This document shows, one piece after another, positions 43,653 to 51,704 of a DNA stretch of 64,000 nt. Numbering within the stretch: position 1 is the first letter of the stretch; every line of letters begins with the position of its first letter. Source of the stretch: Pseudomonas denitrificans (nom. rej.) (GTDB lineage: Bacteria; Pseudomonadota; Gammaproteobacteria; Pseudomonadales; Pseudomonadaceae); contig NZ_CP043626.1 in the NCBI RefSeq assembly GCF_008807415.1, forward strand, positions 6,424,501-6,488,500, given 5' to 3'. The notes under the pieces were generated by a model that searched no databases, had not been told where the DNA came from, and was given only the letters and a program-made list of their open reading frames with translations. A program made the position numbers and the translations under genes.

Positions 43653-45683
43653 GTGAGGACCGTGCTCTATCCGGCCATCGCGCTGATGAACCGTCTGAGC
43701 TTCGGCATGAAGTTCAGCCTGATCAGTGTGCTGTTCTTTCTGCCGATGCTGATTACCAACTTCTACCTGGTGCGCGACTCCTACGGGCAGTTCGTCAGTA
43801 CCCGCGCCGAACTGGAAAGCCTGTCGCTGATCAGCGACGGCCTGAAGATTCGCCGCCACCTCGAGTCCTACAACGACCTGTTGCAGATCAATGGGATTCT
43901 CGGACAGTCCAACAAGTCCGCCGGCATCGATTCGCGTATCGGCCAATTGCACAAGGACCTGCAGGCACAGATCGGCGCTTTGCAGCCGGTCACGCAGGAC
44001 GCCGAGCAGATCGCCGAGTTCAATGCCAAGCGCGACGAACTGCTGGCCAGCTTGAAGAGTGTGGACGCCGAGGGTTCGCTGCAGAGCAAGTCGGCCATGG
44101 CCGCGCGCCTGCTCAGCGAAGTGCAGGTGTTCAACAAGCTGCTGGTATCCCAGGCCGGCCTGAGCCAGGACGACGCCCGCGACCTGCGCCAGCTCGCCGA
44201 GCTGATCACCTCCGGTACCCCGCAGGTTACCGAAACCCTCAGCCAGGGGCGCACCATGGGGGCCAGCGCGCTGGGGCAGGGTTTCCTCAACTCTTCCACC
44301 AGCGGCAAGCTGGATGACCTGCTGCAGGAGCTGGAGAAGCTGCACGCCGAGTACGGGCTCAAGCTGCAGGAAGCCCTGGGCGCGAGCCCGGCGGCGCAGA
44401 GCGCGCTGTCCGACGACGCCCAGGCGAGCCGCGAAACGATCAAGAGCATGGGCAAACTGTTCGAGGACAAGGTGGTGATGGCCGACACCCTCGACACGCC
44501 GTGGCTCGACTTCTACGAGCAGGTCAGCAAGGCGATGGATCAGACCTATCGCCTGGATGATCATGTCCTGCAATTCTTTGATGGCCAGTTGCAGTCCCGC
44601 CTGGCCAGCAAGCAGCGGCAGATGGTGCTGCTGGTCGTTGCGCTGCTGGTGGTGTTCGTCTCCATCGTCTACCTCTACGGCGGCTTCTACGTTTCCACCC
44701 GCACCACCCTGAAGAGCCTGGGCAAGATGATGGAGCGCGTCGCTTCCGGCGACATGACCGTCAACTTCCAGGCCCAGAGCCGCGACGAACTCGGTGAGCT
44801 GGGCGATGCCTTCAACCAGACCGTGTCGAAGATCCACGACCTGATCGAGCAGGTAGGCCGCACCGTCAGCGAAGTGGAGCGGCAGACCGTGCGCGTGGAG
44901 TCGGTTTCCGCCGAGAGCAACCAGGCGGTGGCCGGCCAGCGCAACCAGATCGAGCAGGTCGCCACGGCGATGAACCAGATGGCCGCAACCGCCCAGGAAG
45001 TCGCGCGCAGCGCCGCTGTGGCAGTGGGCAGCGCGCACAACGTGAACCAGGAAACCACCAGCGGCCGCGCCCTGGTGGAATCCCAGGTGGGCAGCATCCA
45101 GCGCCTGGCCGGCGAGATCGACGAGTCGGTGGCGGTGATCAACCAGCTGGCCGCCGACAGTTCCTCTATCAGCCGCGTACTCGACGTGATCAAGGGCATC
45201 GCCGAACAGACCAACCTGCTGGCGCTCAACGCGGCCATCGAGGCTGCGCGTGCCGGTGAGCAGGGCAGGGGCTTCGCGGTCGTGGCCGACGAAGTACGCA
45301 CCCTGGCCAAGCGCACCCAGCAGTCCACCGAAGAGATCGAGCAGATGATCGCGCGCCTGCAGAACGGCGTGGGCGCGGCGGTGAAGGCCATGGGCAGCAG
45401 TCACCAGACCGCCGACGGCACCGTCAGCCAGTCGGCCCAGGTGCAGCAGGCGCTGGAGAACATCCTCCAGGCGGTGGGCGCCATCGTCGATCAGAACCAG
45501 CAGATTGCCGCCGCCGCCGAGCAGCAGACTGCCGTGGCCCATGACATCGACCAGAACATCGTCGAGATCAATCAGGCCGGCGAGCGCACCTCCGAAGGCG
45601 CCAGCGAGACCGAGCGCGCCAGCCGCGAACTGGCCGGGCAGGTGGTGGAGCTCAAGCGGCTTATCGGCGCGTTCCGCGTCTGA
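43653..45683 (+). CDS. Methyl-accepting chemotaxis protein
   Basis: A 676-residue membrane chemoreceptor. The first transmembrane helix is at about residues 19-40 ([18 protein letters not shown]). A long helical periplasmic ligand domain of about 290 residues follows, then TM2 ([20 protein letters not shown] near residue 330), a HAMP domain ([20 protein letters not shown]) and the signalling domain with the hairpin tip [20 protein letters not shown] that contacts CheA/CheW. GTG 43653 has AGGAGA nine bases upstream. The ligand is unknown. Position after ampE matches a chemotaxis transducer gene (PA4520) in PAO1. No CheR-binding pentapeptide is seen at the C-terminus (IGAFRV). Confidence 0.95.
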   Translation: MRTVLYPAIALMNRLSFGMKFSLISVLFFLPMLITNFYLVRDSYGQFVSTRAELESLSLISDGLKIRRHLESYNDLLQINGILGQSNKSAGIDSRIGQLHKDLQAQIGALQPVTQDAEQIAEFNAKRDELLASLKSVDAEGSLQSKSAMAARLLSEVQVFNKLLVSQAGLSQDDARDLRQLAELITSGTPQVTETLSQGRTMGASALGQGFLNSSTSGKLDDLLQELEKLHAEYGLKLQEALGASPAAQSALSDDAQASRETIKSMGKLFEDKVVMADTLDTPWLDFYEQVSKAMDQTYRLDDHVLQFFDGQLQSRLASKQRQMVLLVVALLVVFVSIVYLYGGFYVSTRTTLKSLGKMMERVASGDMTVNFQAQSRDELGELGDAFNQTVSKIHDLIEQVGRTVSEVERQTVRVESVSAESNQAVAGQRNQIEQVATAMNQMAATAQEVARSAAVAVGSAHNVNQETTSGRALVESQVGSIQRLAGEIDESVAVINQLAADSSSISRVLDVIKGIAEQTNLLALNAAIEAARAGEQGRGFAVVADEVRTLAKRTQQSTEEIEQMIARLQNGVGAAVKAMGSSHQTADGTVSQSAQVQQALENILQAVGAIVDQNQQIAAAAEQQTAVAHDIDQNIVEINQAGERTSEGASETERASRELAGQVVELKRLIGAFRV

Positions 45684-45811
45684 TCTGACAGATCCGGGGC
45701 GGACGTGGCAGTCCGCTTCGCAACGAGGTTTTCGCCAGCAGGCCGATGTCCGTGGGTCGCACGGATGCACCCCATCTCACGGGCATCGGTTTGTCGGTGA
45801 ATCCACCTTTA

Positions 45812-45862
45812 CCTGTAGCAGCGGGCCATGCCCCGATCGCGCTCATTGGGCGCTACTACAGG
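45812..45862. repeat. REP-like palindrome between convergent MCP and TatD genes
   Basis: CCTGTAGCAGCG (45812-45823) and CGCTACTACAGG (45851-45862) pair with one mismatch. GCGGGCCATGCCC within it resembles the core of other repeats in this window (53462-53486, 63851-63920). It lies six bases before the stop of the TatD-type gene. Confidence 0.65.
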
Positions 45863-45868
45863 GGGCAC

Positions 45869-46648
45869 TCAGCTCCAGCCGAACAACTCCAGCGCATTGC
45901 GAGTGCTGGCGCTGGCCAGCTCCTCCGGGCTGACGCCCTTCAGCTCCGCCAGTGCCACGCAGATATCCGGCAGATGCTCCGGGCTGTTGCGCACGCCGGG
46001 GTACATCGACGGCGCCATGTCCGGCGAGTCGGTCTCCAGCACGATGGACTCCAGCGGAATCTCCGGCACCACCTTGCGCAGGCGGTTGGCCTGCGGCCAG
46101 GTCGGTGCGCCGCCCAGGCCCAGGCGGAAACCCAGCTTGAGGTATTCGCGGGCTTCCTCGCGGCTGCCGGCGAAGGCGTGGATGATGCCCTGGCGGGCGG
46201 GCTTGTAGCGCTTGAGCGTGGCGATCATCGCTGCATGGGCGCGGCGTACGTGGAGCAGCACCGGCAGCTCGAAGTCCATGGCGATGCGCAGCTGTTCCTC
46301 GAAGATGGCCTGCTGGCCATCGCGGTCGAGGTCTTCCAGGTAATAGTCCAGGCCGATCTCGCCCACCGCGCAGAGCTTCGGGTGCCCGGCCAGGCGCTGC
46401 AGCCACTCGCGCAGTGCTGTCAGATGTTCCGGCCGGTGCCGCGCCAGGTAGATCGGGTGCAGGCCGAGGGCGGCGTACAGGTCCGGCTCGGTTTCCACCA
46501 GTGCCCAGACGTCCTCCCAGTTCTCGCGGAACACTCCCAGCAGCACCTGTCGCTCCACACCCAGCTCGCGGCTGCGTTGCAGTACGGCGGCGCGGTCCTG
46601 CTCGAAGTCCGGGCAGTCGAGGTGGTTGTGGGTGTCGATCAGGCGCAT
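45869..46648 (-). CDS. TatD-family metal-dependent hydrolase/deoxyribonuclease
   Basis: A 259-residue TIM-barrel hydrolase. Metal ligands are His7 and His9 (DTHNHLD), Glu in VGEIGLDYY, His in VLLHVRRAH, His in IIHAFAG and Asp in LETDSPDM. TatD family members are 3'-5' DNA/RNA exonucleases or act on damaged nucleic acid; the specific substrate is not known here. It starts four bases after the fruR stop, so it is cotranscribed with fruR. Confidence 0.92.
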   Translation of the reverse strand: MRLIDTHNHLDCPDFEQDRAAVLQRSRELGVERQVLLGVFRENWEDVWALVETEPDLYAALGLHPIYLARHRPEHLTALREWLQRLAGHPKLCAVGEIGLDYYLEDLDRDGQQAIFEEQLRIAMDFELPVLLHVRRAHAAMIATLKRYKPARQGIIHAFAGSREEAREYLKLGFRLGLGGAPTWPQANRLRKVVPEIPLESIVLETDSPDMAPSMYPGVRNSPEHLPDICVALAELKGVSPEELASASTRNALELFGWS

Positions 46649-46652
46649 CGGC

Positions 46653-47645
46653 TCACTCCGTGCGCAGCTTGAGGTTACGCGGGATCGGGTGCACGCCGGG
46701 GGTGTAGCTGTTCTGTTCGATGGCGGCCAGCGCCAGGTCCAGCGCGCGCTCGGCGATCAGCGCGTGCTGCTGGGAAATGGCGTTGACCTTCAGTGGTACG
46801 AAGTCCAGCAGCTGGGTATCGCCGAAGGTGGCGATGCGCAGCTCCGCCGGCCAGCCGCTGGGCAGGGCCTGGAGCACGTCGAAGACGCCTTCGAGCAGCA
46901 CGTAGGAGGTGGTGATCAGCGCGTCGGGCAACTGCCCCTGGCCAGCCAGCAGCTCTTCCATCAGGCGGCGGCCGCAGGGACGGCTGAAGGTCTCGCCGTG
47001 CTCGATCAGCACCTGGCCCCGGTAGTCGCGCAGGGCGCTGCGGAATCCCGCGGCGCGCTCCTGGGAAATGATCAGCTCCGGTCGTGCGCCGAGCAGGGCG
47101 ATGCTGCGCGGCGCCGGCTTGAGCAGGCTGGCGGTGAGGCGTTGGCTGGCGTCGCGGTCGTCGCTGACCACCGAACAGAAGCGTTGCGGGTCGAGCTGGC
47201 GGTCCACGGCGATGATCGGCACGCCGTCGCCTTGCAGGCGTGCGTGACTTTCGTCGCCGACGGGCAGGCAGCTGGCGACTATCAGTGCGTCGCAGCGTCG
47301 CGCGCGGAACAGGTTGAGCACCTGGCGCTCGGTGTCCGGCTCGTCGTCGGAGCAGGCGATCAGCAACTGGTAGCCGCGCGCCCGGGCGCCCTGTTCGAGC
47401 AGCTTGGCGAGCTTGGCGTAGCTGGGGTTCTCCAGGTCCGGCAGGACGAAGCCCAGGGTGCGGGTCTGCCCGCGGCGCAGGCTGGCTGCCTGCTGGTCCG
47501 GGTGGTAGCCGTGCTCCTCGATTACCGCGCGCACGCGCTCCACCGTGGCGGCGCTGATGCGGCGCTGGACGGCCTTGCCATTGATCACGTAGCTGGCGGT
47601 GGTGACCGAAACACCGGCCAGGCGGGCGATATCACTGAGTTTCAA
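46653..47645 (-). CDS. fruR: Fructose operon repressor FruR/Cra (LacI family)
   Basis: A LacI/GalR-type regulator with an N-terminal helix-turn-helix (KLSDIARLAGVSVTTASYVI) and a periplasmic-binding-protein-like effector domain (TLGFVLPDLENPSYAKLA onward). TTG 47645 gives 330 residues and an N-terminus starting MKLSDIARLAGV, as in Pseudomonas FruR. A GTG at 47684 in the same frame would add 13 residues (ILEAPNCRQHPAL); neither start has a good ribosome site, so the start is uncertain. It is divergent from fruBKA with a Cra-type operator at 47715-47730. In Pseudomonas FruR releases DNA when fructose 1-phosphate binds. Confidence 0.93.
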   Translation of the reverse strand: MKLSDIARLAGVSVTTASYVINGKAVQRRISAATVERVRAVIEEHGYHPDQQAASLRRGQTRTLGFVLPDLENPSYAKLAKLLEQGARARGYQLLIACSDDEPDTERQVLNLFRARRCDALIVASCLPVGDESHARLQGDGVPIIAVDRQLDPQRFCSVVSDDRDASQRLTASLLKPAPRSIALLGARPELIISQERAAGFRSALRDYRGQVLIEHGETFSRPCGRRLMEELLAGQGQLPDALITTSYVLLEGVFDVLQALPSGWPAELRIATFGDTQLLDFVPLKVNAISQQHALIAERALDLALAAIEQNSYTPGVHPIPRNLKLRTE

Positions 47646-47714
47646 CGCGGGATGCTGCCGACAATTGGGGGCTTCAAGGATCACGCATTATCGAGTAACG
47701 TGCCAGTCTCAATA

Positions 47715-47730
47715 GGTGAAACGATTCAGC
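47715..47730. promoter_or_regulatory. FruR/Cra operator
   Basis: GGTGAAACGATTCAGC contains the near-palindrome TGAAACGATTCA, an excellent fit to the Cra/FruR recognition sequence known from enterobacteria and P. putida. It lies between divergent fruR and fruB, 120 bp before the fruB start, and could control both. Confidence 0.88.
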
Positions 47731-47849
47731 ATTGCGCACGCAGTATTGCCTGAACCCTGTTCCTGCGCCGCAACCTCTAAGCTGATCACCGTACAAGCGG
47801 ATAACCGCCCCAGCGCCGGCGTGCGCGAACGCCGGTGAGGAGACAAGCG

Positions 47850-48518
47850 ATGCTCGAATTCAACGCGCAGCAGGTCCGCATGGGCCAGCGCGCTGCCGAC
47901 AAGCAGGCCGCGCTGGCCATGCTCGGCTCCGCCCTCGAAGACGACGGACTGGTTGCTCCCGGCTATCTCGCCGGAATACAGGCCCGCGAGGCACAGGGCT
48001 CCACCTACCTCGGGCAGGGCATCGCCATTCCCCACGGCACTCCGGAAACCCGTCACCTGGTGCAGCGCACCGGCGTGCGCCTGATGCACTTCCCCGAGGG
48101 CGTGCACTGGGGCGACGGACAGACCGTGCACCTGGCCATCGCCATTGCCGCCAAGTCCGACGAACACCTGCGCCTGCTGCAATTGCTCACCCGTGCGCTG
48201 GGTGACGGCGAAGTGGGTGCGGCGTTGCGTGCAGCGCAGAAGCCCGAAGACTTGCTGCAGTTGCTGCAAGGTGGAACGCCGCAGCCGTTGCTGTTCGACG
48301 AGCACCTGGTCGGCCTGGGTGTCGCCGCGGAAGACTTCGACGAACTCGCCCTGGTCGGCGCCCGTCGCCTGAAGAAGGCCGGCTGCGTCGTCCCCGGCTT
48401 CGCCGCCGCGCTGCATGACCAGGAGGCCCTGCCGCTGGGGGCCGGGCTCTGGTGGCAGGACAGCGAGCAATGCGTCACGCGCTCAGGTCTCGTCTTCGTT
48501 ACCCCACGCGCGAGCTGA
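47850..48518 (+). CDS. fruB: Fructose PTS multiphosphoryl transfer protein FruB, N-terminal fragment (EIIA)
   Basis: In fructose-specific PTS systems of Pseudomonas one polypeptide carries EIIA, HPr and enzyme I. This fragment is the EIIA-Fru domain, with the phospho-acceptor His62 in GIAIPHGTPETR, and the start of the middle domain (FDEHLVGLGVAAEDFDEL, GLWWQDSEQC). ATG 47850 follows GAGGAG. It ends at TGA 48516 because the frame breaks at the C4 tract 48502-48505 (VFVTP | RAS stop). With one extra C the reading becomes VFVTPTRELSHAGQ and continues in the fragment at 48506-50743. The complete protein would be about 965 residues. Confidence 0.9.
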   Translation: MLEFNAQQVRMGQRAADKQAALAMLGSALEDDGLVAPGYLAGIQAREAQGSTYLGQGIAIPHGTPETRHLVQRTGVRLMHFPEGVHWGDGQTVHLAIAIAAKSDEHLRLLQLLTRALGDGEVGAALRAAQKPEDLLQLLQGGTPQPLLFDEHLVGLGVAAEDFDELALVGARRLKKAGCVVPGFAAALHDQEALPLGAGLWWQDSEQCVTRSGLVFVTPRAS

Positions 48519-50743
48519 GCCACGCTGGCCAGCCGGTGCGCGGCCTGTTCTGCCTGGCCCGCCAGGGCAACGCCCACGATGCGGTGTTCGCGCGCCTGTG
48601 CGACCTGCTGGTGGATGGCCGCGCCGGCGAGTTGGCGAGCGCCACTTCCGTTCGCACTGTGCTGGAGGCCCTGGGCGGCGAATTGCCGGTGGACTGGCCG
48701 AGCATCCGCGTGCCGCTGGCCAACCCCCATGGTCTTCACGCGCGCCCGGCGCAGGTACTGATGTTGCTCGCGCGGGACTTCAGCGGGGAAATCCGCGTGC
48801 GTATCGCCGAGGGCGATAGTGCCCCGGTGTCGATCCGCAGCCTGAGCAAGTTGCTCAGCCTCGGCGCACGGCGCGGGCAGATGCTGGAGTTCTTCGCCGA
48901 GCCGGAAATCGCCGAAGCCGCGCTGGCCGCCGTCCGTGTGGCGGTGGAGCAGGGCCTGGGCGAAGAGGTCGAACCGCTGCCGGAAACGCTCGAACTGATC
49001 GTCGAAAGCATCCAGGTGGACGAGCAGGAATTGCAGGCCGTGCGGGCTCCCGAAGCGGGCGCGCAGCTCCAGGCCATCCCCGCGTCGCCGGGTATTGCCC
49101 ATGGCCCGGCCTACGTGCAGGTCGCCCGCGTCTTCGAGTTCGCCGCGCGCGGCGAGTCGGCGGAGGTCGAACGCCAGCGCCTGGAAGAGGCGCGCACGGC
49201 CATCAGCCGGGAGATCGAAACCCTGGTCGAGCGCAGCCAGGTCAAGGCCATCCGCGACATCTTCGTCACCCACCAGGCCCTGCTGGACGACCCCGAACTG
49301 CTCGACGAGGTGCAGGCGCGGCTGGCCGAAGGCGCCAGCGCCGAAGCGGCCTGGAGCCAGGTGATCGAGCGCGTGGCCGGCGAGCAGGAGGCCCTGCGCG
49401 ACGCGCTGCTGGCCGAGCGTGCGGCGGACCTGCGCGACGTCGGTCGGCGGGTGCTGGCGCGCCTGTGTGGCGTCGAGAGCGCCGTGGAACCCGACGAGCC
49501 CTACATCCTGGTGATGGATGAAGTCGGCCCGTCCGACGTGGCGCGACTGGACCCGGAACGCGTGGCTGGCATAGTCACCGCGCGCGGCGGTGCGACTTCG
49601 CACAGCGCGATCATCGCTCGCGCGCTGGGCATTCCGGCATTGGTGGGCGCCGGGGCAAGCGTGCTGGCGCTGGAGTCCGGCACGGCCCTGCTGCTGGATG
49701 GCGAGAAGGGCGAGCTGAGCATCGCGCCGGATGCGCAAACGCTGCATGTCGCCGCGACCCAGCGCGACCTGCGCCAGCGCCGCGCCGAACAGGCCGAGGC
49801 GCGCCGTCATGAGCCGGCAGTCACCCGCGATGGCCATGCCGTGGAAGTCTGCGCCAACCTCGGCGACACCGCCGGTGCAGCGAAAGCCGTGGAGCTGGGC
49901 GCTGAAGGCGTGGGCCTGCTGCGCACCGAGTTCGTCTTCATGGACAACCCCCAGGCGCCGGACCAGGCGACCCAGGAGCTCGAATACCGGCGTGTCCTCG
50001 ATGCCCTCGAAGGCCGCCCGCTGGTGGCGCGCACCCTGGATGTGGGCGGCGACAAGCCGCTGCCTTACTGGCCGATCCCCGAGGAAACCAACCCCTACCT
50101 GGGTATCCGTGGCGTGCGCCTCACGCTGCAGCGCCCGCAGATTTTCCGCACCCAGCTGCGCGCCCTGCTGACTGCCGCCGCCGGCCGCCCGCTGCGCATC
50201 ATGTTCCCCATGGTCGGGCAGGTGGAAGAGTGGCGACAGGCCCGTGATCTCACCCTCGAACTCTGCGCGGAGCTTGGCGGCGAGCACGATCTGCAGCTCG
50301 GCATCATGGTCGAGGTGCCGTCCGCCGCGCTGCTGGCGCCGGTGCTGGCGCGCGAGGTGGACTTCTTCAGCGTCGGCACCAATGACCTGACCCAATACGC
50401 ACTGGCCATCGATCGTGGCCATCCTAGCCTTTCCGCCCAGGCCGACGGCCTGCACCCGGCGGTGCTGCAACTGATCGACATGACCGTGCGCGCTGCCCAT
50501 GCCAACGGCAAGTGGGTGGGCGTGTGCGGCGAACTGGCCGCCGACCCGCTGGCGGTGCCCTTGCTGGTTGGATTGGGAGTGGACGAGCTGAGCGTCTCGG
50601 CGCGCAGCATTCCCCTGGTGAAGGCGCGCGTCCGCGAGCTGGACCTGCCGACTTCCCGCGAACTGGCGCAAGCCGCCCTGACCCTGTGCTCGGCGGCGGA
50701 CGTTCGCCAGAGTGTCGCCCTCGCGCTGCCGGAGGTGCACTGA
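48506..50743 (+). CDS. fruB: Fructose PTS multiphosphoryl transfer protein FruB, C-terminal fragment (HPr-enzyme I)
   Basis: Continuation of fruB in the shifted frame. After a linker (GLFCLARQGNAHDAVFARLC) comes the HPr domain with its active His in PHGLHARPAQVL. The enzyme I domain has the phosphorylated His in GGATSHSAIIARALGIPALVG, and the PEP-binding C-terminal barrel has DVGGDKPLPYW, LRTEFVFMD and the Cys-containing VGVCGELAADP. It would take phosphate from PEP and pass it through HPr and EIIA to FruA. The coordinates begin at the break; open frame exists further left but is not real coding. The stop shares a base with the fruK start. Confidence 0.92.
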   Translation, partial: TRELSHAGQPVRGLFCLARQGNAHDAVFARLCDLLVDGRAGELASATSVRTVLEALGGELPVDWPSIRVPLANPHGLHARPAQVLMLLARDFSGEIRVRIAEGDSAPVSIRSLSKLLSLGARRGQMLEFFAEPEIAEAALAAVRVAVEQGLGEEVEPLPETLELIVESIQVDEQELQAVRAPEAGAQLQAIPASPGIAHGPAYVQVARVFEFAARGESAEVERQRLEEARTAISREIETLVERSQVKAIRDIFVTHQALLDDPELLDEVQARLAEGASAEAAWSQVIERVAGEQEALRDALLAERAADLRDVGRRVLARLCGVESAVEPDEPYILVMDEVGPSDVARLDPERVAGIVTARGGATSHSAIIARALGIPALVGAGASVLALESGTALLLDGEKGELSIAPDAQTLHVAATQRDLRQRRAEQAEARRHEPAVTRDGHAVEVCANLGDTAGAAKAVELGAEGVGLLRTEFVFMDNPQAPDQATQELEYRRVLDALEGRPLVARTLDVGGDKPLPYWPIPEETNPYLGIRGVRLTLQRPQIFRTQLRALLTAAAGRPLRIMFPMVGQVEEWRQARDLTLELCAELGGEHDLQLGIMVEVPSAALLAPVLAREVDFFSVGTNDLTQYALAIDRGHPSLSAQADGLHPAVLQLIDMTVRAAHANGKWVGVCGELAADPLAVPLLVGLGVDELSVSARSIPLVKARVRELDLPTSRELAQAALTLCSAADVRQSVALALPEVH

Positions 50744-51678
50744 TGGCCCGCATCCTGACCCTGACCCTGAACCCCGCACTGGACCTCACTGTGCGTCTGC
50801 CGACGCTTGCGCCCGGCGAGGTGAATCGCAGCGAGTCGGTGCTCAGCCAGGCCGCCGGCAAAGGCGTGAACGTCGCCCAGGTGCTGGCCGACCTAGGGCA
50901 TTCCCTGACCGTCGCCGGCTTCCTCGGTGCGGACAACGCGCAGCCTTTCGAAGCTCTCTTTCGCCGTCGCGGCTTCATCGACGCTTTCGTCCGTGTGCCG
51001 GGCGAAACCCGCAGCAACATCAAGCTCGCCGAGGGCACCGGACGCATCACCGATATCAACGGGCCCGGCCCCGAGGTCGGTGAGGCGCAGCAGGACGCGT
51101 TGCTGGATCGCCTCGACCTGGTCGCCGCCGACTTCGAGATCGCCGTGGTTGCCGGCAGCCTGCCGCGCGGGGTCGATCCCCAGTGGCTGCGCGAGCTGTT
51201 GCTGCGCTTGCAGGGGCATGGCCTGAAGGTCGCCTTCGATTGCAGCGGCGCAGCCCTGCGCGCGGGCATCGAAGCCGCGCCCTGGCTGATCAAACCCAAC
51301 GACCAGGAGCTGGCCGAGGCCTGTGGACAACTCGCCGGCAACGCGGAGGAATCGACCGCCCAGGTCGAATCGCTGCGCGCTCGCGGGATCGAGCAGGTGG
51401 TGCTTTCCCAGGGCCCCGAGGGCGTGCGCTGGTTCAGCCCGCAGGGCGTCTGGCAGGCGCTGCCGCCGAAGGTGGAAGTGGCCAGCACGGTGGGTGCCGG
51501 CGATTCCCTGCTGGCCGCCATGGTCCATGGCCTGCTCGCCGGCTGGCCGGCCGAGCGCGTGTTGCGCCGGGCCACGGCGGTGGCTGCGCTGGCGGTCACC
51601 CAGTTCCAGTTTGGCATCGGCGATGCGCAGCGGCTCCAGCGCATCGAAGACGCGGTGCAGGTTCAGGCGCTGTCCTGA
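50743..51678 (+). CDS. fruK: 1-phosphofructokinase
   Basis: The 311-residue PfkB-family sugar kinase phosphorylates fructose 1-phosphate, the product of FruA, to fructose 1,6-bisphosphate. Family features are TLTLNPALDLTVRL, the glycine-rich AAGKGVNVAQVLADLG and the C-terminal PfkB signature VASTVGAGDSLLAAMVHG with the catalytic Asp. The ATG overlaps the fruB stop by one base. Confidence 0.97.
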   Translation: MARILTLTLNPALDLTVRLPTLAPGEVNRSESVLSQAAGKGVNVAQVLADLGHSLTVAGFLGADNAQPFEALFRRRGFIDAFVRVPGETRSNIKLAEGTGRITDINGPGPEVGEAQQDALLDRLDLVAADFEIAVVAGSLPRGVDPQWLRELLLRLQGHGLKVAFDCSGAALRAGIEAAPWLIKPNDQELAEACGQLAGNAEESTAQVESLRARGIEQVVLSQGPEGVRWFSPQGVWQALPPKVEVASTVGAGDSLLAAMVHGLLAGWPAERVLRRATAVAALAVTQFQFGIGDAQRLQRIEDAVQVQALS

Positions 51679-51704
51679 GCGATAGAACAACAAGAGGTAT
51701 GACG

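Noticed and set aside
51183..51704. Upstream extension of fruA through fruK
   Set aside because: The frame overlaps fruK in a wrong phase; the ribosome site and EIIB start at 51705 define the gene.
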